A stretch of DNA of 13,283 bases from Candidatus Faecousia faecipullorum. GTDB lineage: Bacteria; Bacillota; Clostridia; Oscillospirales; Oscillospiraceae. The stretch spans positions 1 through 13,283 of the forward strand of contig DVJG01000098.1 in assembly GCA_018710805.1 (NCBI GenBank), in the 5' to 3' direction. Shown in pieces: positions 1 through 6,433 of this stretch. The notes under the pieces were generated by a model. The model worked only from the letters and a program-made list of their open reading frames with translations, had not been told where the DNA came from and searched no databases. Made by a program: the position numbers and the translations under genes. Within the stretch, counting starts at the first letter, position 1. Each line of letters begins with the position of its first letter.

Positions 1-63
1 AACGGATTCCCATTTGAAAATATTCAGGCGCTGTTTGAAAGCATCGCACCATACAGAAAATAA
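1..63 (+). CDS. C-terminal end of a URO-D-like protein (partial)
   Basis: Frame 1 is open from the first base and ends at TAA 61-63, giving the last 20 residues of a protein (ends ALFESIAPYRK). The pattern P-x-E-N-I-x-A-L-F-E is the usual C-terminal helix of uroporphyrinogen-decarboxylase-fold proteins, and the next gene ends with the closely similar PLENIETALF. Only 14 bases separate the stop from the next start, so the two are probably co-transcribed and may be paralogues. The rest of the gene lies outside the window, so the assignment rests on a short stretch and on context. Confidence 0.6.
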   Translation, partial: NGFPFENIQALFESIAPYRK

Positions 64-77
64 AAGAAGGTGGCAAA

Positions 78-1073
78 ATGACATCAAAAGAAAGGGTATG
101 TGCCGTTCTGGACTATAAAAAGCCGGACCGCGTTCCGGTAGAGATCGGTGCGTTGCCTGCTGTCCATGAAAGGTACGGCGACAGGCTTCAAAGTCTCATC
201 GACCGGCGGGATGTAGACATTGTCTGCGCTCCTCGGAACGATCCGACAGAAGATAAGCTCATGTATGAAGTGGGCGTGCATACGGACCTGTGGGGCAGCC
301 GATGGGAGTCGGTATGTCGTGGAATGGCCGGGGAGGTGAAAGGCTATCCCCTGGAAGACGACGATGCCATTGCCGGCTATCAATCTCCCACCCATCTGTT
401 TTTGGAGGCCCACCCCAGCTCCTTCTTCAATGACACCATTGCATTTGCCAGACAGAATAAAGACAAATTTATTCGCGCTGGCTGGATTCGCTTCTTTGAG
501 CAGATGCAGTTCCTCCGGGGAACGGAAAATCTGTTCTGCGACATTGCATGGGAGTCAGACGAATTTTTTGCCATACGGGATATCGTTCTGGAATATGAGC
601 TGACCTACGCCAAAATTGTCTCCTCAGCGCCCGGCGTGGATGCCATTGTGGTGGGAGACGACTGGGGTTCCCAGCGGAGCCTGCTGATCTCCCTGGAAAG
701 CTGGCGAAAACTGTTCAAACCTGGCTATCAGCAGATCATTGACACCATTCATAAAAATGGGAAAAAGGTCTTTTTCCACAGTGATGGCTATATTCTGGAC
801 CTGTACAAAGACCTGATTGATATGGGTATCGATGCAATCAATTCCCAGATTTGGTGCATGGGACCGGAGAAGGTGGCGGAGAAGATTCAAGGGAGAATCG
901 CGCTGTGGGGGGAACTGAACCGACAGTCGACACTGCCCTTTGGCACCAAAGAGGACATCCTGCGGGAGATTGCAGTCATGAAAGAAGTGTTTGGTGACCG
1001 TCTGATCGGACAGTTTGAAGCAGGCGCGGATGTGCCCCTGGAGAACATTGAAACTGCACTGTTCGGATGGTGA
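78..1073 (+). CDS. Uroporphyrinogen decarboxylase-like (URO-D fold) protein
   Basis: A 331-residue cytoplasmic protein of the URO-D/corrinoid methyltransferase superfamily. Visible family features are the N-terminal RVCAVLDYKKPDRVPVEIG block (residues 6-24), the central VVGDDWGSQRSLLIS block (about 191-205), the FKPGYQQIIDTIHKNGKKVFFHSDG segment ending at His234-Ser-Asp-Gly237, and the C-terminal GQFEAGADVPLENI motif. In methylcobamide:CoM methyltransferases (MtaA/MtbA) the equivalent of HSD carries a zinc-binding Cys; here it is Asp236, so a zinc-thiol methyltransferase role cannot be assumed. True heme-pathway HemE is unlikely, because several paralogues sit together without other heme genes. 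The start is supported by AGAAGG at 65-70, seven bases upstream. The length is normal for the family and the ending at Trp331 looks natural. The reaction is unknown. Confidence 0.88.
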   Translation: MTSKERVCAVLDYKKPDRVPVEIGALPAVHERYGDRLQSLIDRRDVDIVCAPRNDPTEDKLMYEVGVHTDLWGSRWESVCRGMAGEVKGYPLEDDDAIAGYQSPTHLFLEAHPSSFFNDTIAFARQNKDKFIRAGWIRFFEQMQFLRGTENLFCDIAWESDEFFAIRDIVLEYELTYAKIVSSAPGVDAIVVGDDWGSQRSLLISLESWRKLFKPGYQQIIDTIHKNGKKVFFHSDGYILDLYKDLIDMGIDAINSQIWCMGPEKVAEKIQGRIALWGELNRQSTLPFGTKEDILREIAVMKEVFGDRLIGQFEAGADVPLENIETALFGW

Positions 1074-1138
1074 ACAAAGCAGAATATCCTGAAAATATTT
1101 TTACAGCTTCCAGTTTGAGATTTTAGGAGAGGAAAGCT

Positions 1139-2389
1139 ATGTCGCAGTATAAATTGCAGCCGGCAGAAAAAGAAACCCTGAGAAACCTGGCCCGGGAATA
1201 CATGACCTGTGCGCTGTCAGATCAGCAGAAGAGAATTCAGCGCCTGTGGGCGGATTTTAACAACGGGACCATGCAGCGGCCCATGATTATGATTGACCAG
1301 ATTCCATGGCATGAGATGGATGTGGACGGAAGCCTGGTGTGTACCATTTTGCACCCATACTGGCATACAGTGGAGCAGGACCTGCGCCGTAAAATCTACC
1401 AGTATCGGCATATGCCTGCGGATATGGTGCTGCCGCCCTATCTCTGCCTGCCTCCGATTTTAAAGGACCCGGACTTTCGCTATATGGGCATTCCGGTTTC
1501 CGAAACGGTGGTCCAGACTGATGCAAAAAACGATATCATGTCCTACCAGTTCCACAATCAATTTGAAACCATGGCGGATGTGGAGAAAATCAAGCAGACC
1601 TATGTTGCACACGATACCGAGGCGGAACAGGCCGTTTTGGAAGAGGCAGCGGCGGTGTTTTCCGGTATTGCACCTTATTACTTTGAAGGCATCCATCTGA
1701 ACATGGGCCTTTGGGATATCATCTCCATGTGGATGAGCATTGAGGAGTGCTATTATGCCTTGGTAGACGATCCGGAGCTGCTTCATGCCATTATGGAACG
1801 CTGCACCCAGGTGGCACTGCGCTGGGTTCAAGAGGCCGATGCGGGAAAGCTCTTTGACACAGCATCCGGCATTTGCCACTGTTCCTGTACGCTGAATAAA
1901 CCCTTTGAAGATATTCCGCCTGTGGGCAGTGCAAAAAACGGCTGGGTCTGTGCCCAGGCGCAGCTATTCAGCTCCGTTGCGCCCTCTGTGACCCGGGAGT
2001 TTGAAGTCGCCTATATGAGCAGGATCTTTGCCCAGGTAGGCAATGTCTATTACGGCTGCTGTGAGCGGCTGGACGATCGGCTGGAGACCATCTGCACCAT
2101 GCCGAACCTGCGGAAAGTTTCCTGCCGCCCCTGGAGTGACCCGGATGTATTTGCGGAAAAACTGCCGAAGCACATTATCATGTCCAATAAGCCAAATCCT
2201 GCTTTGGTCTGCGCTGCCTGCTCAGAGCCGGAGGAATTTCGCAAGCATTTGCGGAAAGTTATTGCCGCAGCCAAGCGAAATGGGACCAGGCTTGAGATGA
2301 TTCTGAAGGACCTGAGCTCTGTCCAGTATCACCCTCAGCGGCTGTGGGAGGCCCATAAAATCATGGCGGAAGAGGTACAGAACTGGTAA
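1139..2389 (+). CDS. Divergent URO-D-fold protein, 416 aa
   Basis: A 416-residue soluble protein with no signal peptide or membrane segment. It is longer than its neighbours, with an N-terminal extension of about 55 residues before the (Q)RPMIMIDQIPWHEM block. Family-like features are the GSLVCTILHPYWHTVEQDLRR stretch (about residues 64-84), the central GLWDIISMWMSIEECYYALVDDPELLHAIMERC region with the usual helix-loop arrangement, and the late YYGCCERLDDRLE segment (about 304-316), followed by PNLRKVSCRPWSDP. The Cys-Cys pair and several other Cys/His (GICHCSC) could bind metal or take part in methyl transfer; this is inference. The start is set by AGGAGAGG at 1125-1132, six bases upstream. 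It lies 65 bases after the 331-aa URO-D gene with no terminator, so probably in the same operon. Substrate and reaction are unknown. Confidence 0.7.
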   Translation: MSQYKLQPAEKETLRNLAREYMTCALSDQQKRIQRLWADFNNGTMQRPMIMIDQIPWHEMDVDGSLVCTILHPYWHTVEQDLRRKIYQYRHMPADMVLPPYLCLPPILKDPDFRYMGIPVSETVVQTDAKNDIMSYQFHNQFETMADVEKIKQTYVAHDTEAEQAVLEEAAAVFSGIAPYYFEGIHLNMGLWDIISMWMSIEECYYALVDDPELLHAIMERCTQVALRWVQEADAGKLFDTASGICHCSCTLNKPFEDIPPVGSAKNGWVCAQAQLFSSVAPSVTREFEVAYMSRIFAQVGNVYYGCCERLDDRLETICTMPNLRKVSCRPWSDPDVFAEKLPKHIIMSNKPNPALVCAACSEPEEFRKHLRKVIAAAKRNGTRLEMILKDLSSVQYHPQRLWEAHKIMAEEVQNW

Positions 2390-2450
2390 AGAACCGTACC
2401 ATACAGTCGGGAAACCGACATTGCACATAGAACAATAAGGAGAAAGATTT

Positions 2451-3143
2451 ATGGAACACCGTGAGCGTTTTCATCGTGCAGTGAATCATCAAAAAACAGA
2501 CCGAGCGGTTTTTGATCTCTCCGGAAACCCCCAGACACGGGTGGACTACCAACAAACAAAGGATGCGCTGGCTGCAGAGCTGGGCCTGGAAGGTCCTGCA
2601 GTGTATCTAACCAGCAATCATTTTCTGGACGAGCGTATTTTGACCGCTTTGGACATTGACACCCGCAGCGTGGGCGGCATGCCCACACCCGATACAAGTC
2701 ATGTGCGGGAAGAGGGCGGCGTTGCCTATGACGCCTTTGGCATCGGCTATCGCATGATGGACGGCCGGGCGGAAATCTGCTACTCGCCGCTGAGAGACTG
2801 CACCATGTCCGAATTTGAAGCTTACGAATTCCCGGACCCTGCAAAGATTTCCCAGCAGCAGCTGGATCAGTGGGCGAAGGATGCAGAATGGCTGCACACC
2901 CAGACAGATTATGCGGTCATAGCGGAACACCCGGTTCTGGGCGTATTTGAGCTTGGATCCCGCTTTGGCCTGCTGCCGACAGCAAATTGTCCAGGCCTGC
3001 GAAGCTGTGACCGATACATACAAAACAGGCGGAAAAGTGCTTGCCTGCGGCAACGGAGGCAGTGCGGCCGACGCGGACCACATTGTGGGAGAGCTGATGA
3101 AGGGGTTCATGAAAAGACGGCCGCTGGAGCGGACAGAGCATGA
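2451..3143 (+). pseudogene. URO-D-like gene broken by fusion into SIS gene
   Basis: The first ~173 residues are a normal URO-D-like N-terminal half: RFHRAVNHQKTDRAVFDLSG (residues 5-24), a GGMPTPDT loop, GGVAYDAFGIGYR, and AEHPVLGVFELGSRF around 158-172, where related proteins continue into the barrel core. At about 2965-2976 the homology stops. From there this frame reads through the SIS-domain gene in the wrong frame (Arg/Gly/Cys-rich nonsense) until a stop at 3143. The C-terminal half, including the HSxG-type active-site segment, is absent. AAGGAGA at 2437-2443 places the start seven bases downstream at ATG 2451. The simplest reading is a deletion that removed the rest of this gene and the start of the next one. 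An assembly join is the alternative. Any 230-aa product should be inactive. Confidence 0.75.
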
Positions 3144-3534
3144 GCGGTTCGGCGATATGGCGGGACGACTCCAAGGTGCACTGCCTGCAATTTCCCTGGG
3201 CGTTCACGGCGCACTGATGACAGCCTATGCAAATGATGTGGACCCCTCCATGGTATTTGCTCAGCAGGTGTATGGATATGGAAAGGCCGGAGATGTTCTC
3301 ATCGGCATCTCCACCTCCGGGAATTCCGAAAATGTGGTCAATGCGATGCAGATTGCAAAGGCCCTTGGCCTCAAAACCATTGCTTTGACCGGGGAGTCAG
3401 GAGGAAAACTCAAAGCCCTGAGCGATATCTGCATCTGCGTGCCTGCCAAGGAAACATTTGCGGTGCAGGAATACCATCTGCCGGTTTACCATGCAATCTG
3501 TGCAGCGGTGGAGACCTATTTCTTTAGGGTATAA
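2947..3534 (+). CDS. SIS-domain phosphosugar isomerase (GmhA-like), 5'-truncated
   Basis: The frame from about 2974 encodes a SIS domain closely like sedoheptulose-7-phosphate isomerase (GmhA) and its relatives: GGKVLACGNGGSAADADHIVGEL (residues 28-50), the sugar-phosphate loop GISTSGNSENV (120-130), ALTGESGGKL (147-155) and VQEYHLPVYHAIC (173-185). By alignment from memory with E. coli GmhA, Glu49 and His182 match the catalytic Glu65 and His180, so the core is intact. The N-terminal helix is missing: roughly 25 residues that GmhA has before this point are replaced by the tail of the broken URO-D gene. The only upstream start is TTG 2947, inside URO-D sequence and without a ribosome binding site. 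Translation is therefore doubtful and the gene is probably a remnant. A longer acidic/basic insert (MKRRPLERTEHERFGD) follows the first motif. The original role may have been sugar-phosphate isomerisation. Confidence 0.75.
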   Translation: MSLDPALACCRQQIVQACEAVTDTYKTGGKVLACGNGGSAADADHIVGELMKGFMKRRPLERTEHERFGDMAGRLQGALPAISLGVHGALMTAYANDVDPSMVFAQQVYGYGKAGDVLIGISTSGNSENVVNAMQIAKALGLKTIALTGESGGKLKALSDICICVPAKETFAVQEYHLPVYHAICAAVETYFFRV

Positions 3535-3573
3535 GGCATTTGCAAAATTTCAAAAAGTGGCATCTAAAAATGC

Positions 3574-3616
3574 AAAAACCTCTGATGCGGCCGGTCATGT
3601 GCCGCTGCATCAGAGG
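3574..3616 (-). terminator. Terminator of the sensor kinase gene (possibly bidirectional)
   Basis: Ten-base perfect arms CCTCTGATGC (3579-3588) and GCATCAGAGG (3607-3616), with a GC-rich inner loop able to add GGC/GCC pairs. Read on the minus strand the hairpin is followed by five T (3574-3578) and lies 31 bases past the kinase stop. On the plus strand only CTTTC follows, so it may also end the convergent SIS transcript, but less efficiently. Confidence 0.8.
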
Positions 3617-3646
3617 CTTTCTGCAATTGGACAGGATATATGTGGT

Positions 3647-5460
3647 TTACGTGGTCTCGGGGCTATCGACATATTCCCCATAGGGCAGTCGAATCTCCAC
3701 AGTGGTGCCTTTTCCGGCCGAGCTGTGGATGATCAGACCATATTTTTCACCCATACGCAATTTGATGCGTTTATTTACGTTTCGCAGACCGACGCCGGAA
3801 AAATTCTCATTTTTCTCATTGATGTAATCGTTCAGCTGCTCCAGCTTTTCCGGAGGGATACCGCTGCCGTTGTCGTGGACCAGAATCGAAAAGAAATCGC
3901 TCTGCCGTTTGCTTGAAATCGTAATCATTCCGCCTTTTTTTACGGGTTCCATACCGTGGTTGATGGCGTTTTCCAAAATAGGCTGCAAAGACAAGGGAAT
4001 AATCTGCTGGGTATACAACGCTGGCTCGATAAATTCTTCGATCATAAACTGGTGCTCCCAGCGGTGCTGCTGTAGATTGATGTACTGGCTGAGATAGTAA
4101 ATCTCCTGCCAAAGAGGCACAATGGCCTTTTTGTTGTGCAGGCTGTACCGCAGCAGCCGCCCCAGAGACGAGGCCATATCAGCAGCTTCCCGGTCGTCGT
4201 TGATCTCCGCCATCATGCTGATGGATTCCAGGGTGTTGTATAGGAAGTGGGGATTGATCTGCATTTGCAGCATAGAGATTTCCAGCTTTTTCTGGGTGAG
4301 CTGATTGATGTACTTTTCCTGAATCAGCTGATTGATCTGGGAGACCATGTGATTAAATGCGTTGGTCAGGATGCCAATCTCGTCTGTCCGGCTGGTGGTG
4401 AGAGAGACATCGAATTGTCCGCGCTCCACCAGCTGCATAGACAGCGTCAGACTGCGAAGGGGCTTGGAAATGTATTTTGATGTGAAATAGGTGACAAAAA
4501 CTGCACAGAAGATAATCAGGACCATCCAGATTGTGGTGCGCTGAGCAATGAAGTTCATTTTCTGGTGGAGCACATCGGCGGAAACGACGCTGACCACTGT
4601 CCAGCCCACATCTTTGGCGGTGGAATAGCTGCGAAGACATCGCTCTCCGCCTAAATCATCGATTGATGCGCCATTGCCGTGTTGGATAGCGGATAGATAG
4701 TTTTCAGCGGATACTTGTGAGGGGTCATTCTGGGCGCTGTCGTAAATGACATCGCCGGCATCGCTTACAATCATGGTACGCTGGTCAGGAAACATCTCCA
4801 TCCGCTGGACGAGCTCTTTTAAGTAGGAAAGCTCAGTATTAAGCATCAGCATACCCACGACCTGCCCGCTGGGAATGATGCGGATGGTACGGACAATGGG
4901 GAAGACGGTTTTATTCTGCACTTTTCCGTCATATAAGACCTGAAAGGTGAATGCAGGCAGGAATTTGGCTTTTCCGCTGGAATATAGCATGTCGTCGAAC
5001 CAGGGCTGACTCTGAATGTCGATGGAATGAAGGTGCCAGTAATTGGGCATAACTGTAGGTGCCAGTAATTGGGCATAACACAGTTGACAGAACCGTCTGG
5101 AAAGGCTAACATAATAGATTGTAACGAAGGCTTATAGGACAGGAGTTTTTGCAGCATATCGTCCAGAACGGCATCTGCATTGAACGCTTTGGAGCCGCTG
5201 CTGCTTTCTTCGATGATATGGGCAAAATCATAAGAATCGTACTTTTGGCTCATGGGAACCAAGGACAGATGGGACAAGTCGCTGAAATACGTGTCCAATT
5301 CCGCTGCGGCTTGTTCGGTGGAGTTTCCCAGGGTACGCAGTGCGGATTCCTCGGTTAAAGACTGGTAAGTAATATAATTGGAACCAAGCAAAAACAGCAT
5401 CAGAAGGATAAGAACCGTAATGATTCCGAGAAATTTATAGGAGATTGGCAAATTTTTCAT
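3647..5460 (-). pseudogene. LytS/YesM-family sensor histidine kinase, frameshifted
   Basis: The reading frame is broken at a 26-bp tandem duplication (5031-5079). Without the extra copy the gene encodes one 595-residue membrane kinase. In that repaired protein, TM1 spans about 11-30, an extracytoplasmic sensor region about 31-300, TM2 about 302-318, and HAMP about 318-373. A His_kinase (LytS-type) domain carries QINPHFLYNTLESI with phospho-acceptor His396. The ATPase domain has the N box LQPILENAINHG (about 483-494), DNGSGIP and GVGLRNVNKRI. The start ATG at 5460 follows AAGGAGGAG with an 8-base gap. As it stands, translation from 5460 ends after about 204 residues at 4846, lacking TM2 and the kinase. 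The downstream frame can start only at an internal ATG (5050) without a good ribosome binding site. Such kinases pair with AraC-type regulators, as here, and often sense sugars or other nutrients. The frameshift could be real or a sequencing or assembly error. Confidence 0.85.
5031..5079. repeat. 23-bp direct repeat (26-bp period) inside the kinase gene
   Basis: Identical 23-base copies lie at 5031-5053 and 5057-5079 (beginning AGGTGCCAGTAATTGGGC), separated by TGT. The period of 26 is not a multiple of three, so it shifts the kinase frame. Removing one period joins residues CVMPNYWHL to HSIDIQ cleanly and restores the full-length protein. The 3-base spacer matches neither flank (TGA before, ACA after), so the event is not a perfectly simple slippage duplication. 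Confidence 0.95.
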
Positions 5461-5496
5461 AGGTTTTTCTCCTCCTTGCAGGACGCTTTGGGGATT

Positions 5497-5525
5497 ATTA
5501 TAGAAGTACTTTGCGGAATTGTAAA
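5497..5525 (-). promoter_or_regulatory. Sigma-A-type promoter for the sensor kinase
   Basis: On the minus strand TTTACA (5520-5525) and TATAAT (5497-5502) are separated by exactly 17 bases, which predicts a start near 5490 and a leader of about 30 bases. The -35 overlaps the leader of the divergent response regulator gene, so the two transcripts start within about 90 bases and may be co-regulated. A weaker plus-strand candidate (TTGCAG 5476-5481, 17 bases, TATAGA 5499-5504) could serve the regulator. Confidence 0.65.
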
Positions 5526-5548
5526 TGTGGATCGGAGGGAAAGAGAGA

Positions 5549-6316
5549 ATGAACGTGTTTATTGCAGATGATGACCGCATCATTGTGCAGGGCCTGCGGA
5601 AAATGATATTGGACCTGAATGACGGATTTACGGTAATTGGCTCGGCTTATAACGGGGAAGACGCCCTGGAAAAGCTGTTATCCAGTGATGTTGACCTTCT
5701 GATCACCGATATCAAAATGCCCATCATGGATGGCCTGGAGTTGATACAAAAGATAAAGCTGCATAAACCTGAAATCCGGATTATCGTTCTCAGCGGCTTT
5801 GACGAATACCATTTTATCCGCAGTTCGCTGAAAGGCGGCGCTACCGATTACCTTCTGAAGCCCATCAATCGGGATGAATTCTATGACGTTTTGCAGGGGT
5901 TAAGAAAAGAATGCGAGGATCACACATCCATGGAGGAGCAACAGCTGCCGCATTCCCAGCAAAGTGAAGCCCCCAATGTGAACAGCATCATAAAAAAAGC
6001 AAAGGGCTACATTCACCAGAATTACCAGAAGAAAATCTCCCTGGAAACCGTTGCCGAGTATGTGGGGCTCAGTGAGTGCTATTTCAGCAGCTTATTCAAA
6101 AGCAAGACGGGAATGCGGTCTTACGACTATCTCTGCCAGGTGCGGATGGAAAGCGCAAAACAGATGCTTCGCACGAATTTAAACCTGAAGATTTATGAGA
6201 TTGCATTAAACGTCGGATATCCGGAAGTGGTTTCCTTCAATCGGAACTTTAAAAAATACACAGGCGTTTCCCCAAAGGAATATCGGGAGAACTACCTGAC
6301 GTATCCCCATGAGTGA
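5549..6316 (+). CDS. Response regulator, REC + AraC-type DNA-binding domain
   Basis: A 255-residue YesN-like response regulator. The receiver domain (1-120) has the acidic cluster Asp7-Asp8-Asp9, phospho-acceptor Asp54 in LLITDIKMPIMDG, and Lys104 in YLLKPIN. A short linker is followed by an AraC-type double helix-turn-helix (about 153-253) with ISLETVAEYVGLSECYFSSLFK and IYEIALNVGYPEVVSFNRNFKKYTGVSPKEYR. The ATG at 5549 is preferred over the in-frame ATG at 5525 because GGAGGG (5534-5539) stands nine bases before it and the REC domain begins there. It is divergent from the kinase with 88 bases between the starts. Regulators of this type usually activate adjacent transport or catabolic operons; the URO-D/SIS operon is the obvious nearby candidate (inference). 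The gene looks intact even though its kinase is broken. Confidence 0.93.
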   Translation: MNVFIADDDRIIVQGLRKMILDLNDGFTVIGSAYNGEDALEKLLSSDVDLLITDIKMPIMDGLELIQKIKLHKPEIRIIVLSGFDEYHFIRSSLKGGATDYLLKPINRDEFYDVLQGLRKECEDHTSMEEQQLPHSQQSEAPNVNSIIKKAKGYIHQNYQKKISLETVAEYVGLSECYFSSLFKSKTGMRSYDYLCQVRMESAKQMLRTNLNLKIYEIALNVGYPEVVSFNRNFKKYTGVSPKEYRENYLTYPHE

Positions 6317-6336
6317 CGCCGTCAATGAAATGATAA

Positions 6337-6380
6337 CACGTCAGACGCCCGGAAATCTCCCAGGTGCCTGACGTGCTTTT
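6337..6380 (+). terminator. Terminator of the response regulator gene
   Basis: Perfect arms CACGTCAG (6337-6344) and CTGACGTG (6368-6375) are followed by CTTTTTG. The hairpin begins 21 bases after the stop codon of the response regulator. Confidence 0.75.
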
Positions 6381-6389
6381 TGAAGACAC

Positions 6390-6422
6390 AAAAACCACCC
6401 CAGGTATTTTCCCGGGGTGGTT
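6390..6422 (-). terminator. Terminator of the flavodiiron gene
   Basis: Nine-base perfect arms AACCACCCC (6393-6401) and GGGGTGGTT (6414-6422) around a 12-base loop. Read on the minus strand the stem runs into five T (6390-6394). It starts 12 bases past the flavodiiron stop at 6434. It stands back to back with the response-regulator terminator, insulating the two convergent genes. Confidence 0.85.
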
Positions 6423-6433
6423 CTTTCTGAAAA

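Noticed and set aside
78..1073. Heme-pathway uroporphyrinogen decarboxylase (hemE).
   Set aside because: Several divergent paralogues lie side by side with no other heme genes, and the sequence follows the non-heme URO-D-like family rather than HemE.
3540..3640. CRISPR-like or repeated structure.
   Set aside because: The only repeat is a single inverted pair that behaves as a terminator; no spaced direct repeats were found anywhere in the window.
5525..5548. Upstream ATG that would extend the response regulator by eight residues.
   Set aside because: The ribosome binding site GGAGGG lies inside this extension, and the receiver domain starts at the ATG at 5549.
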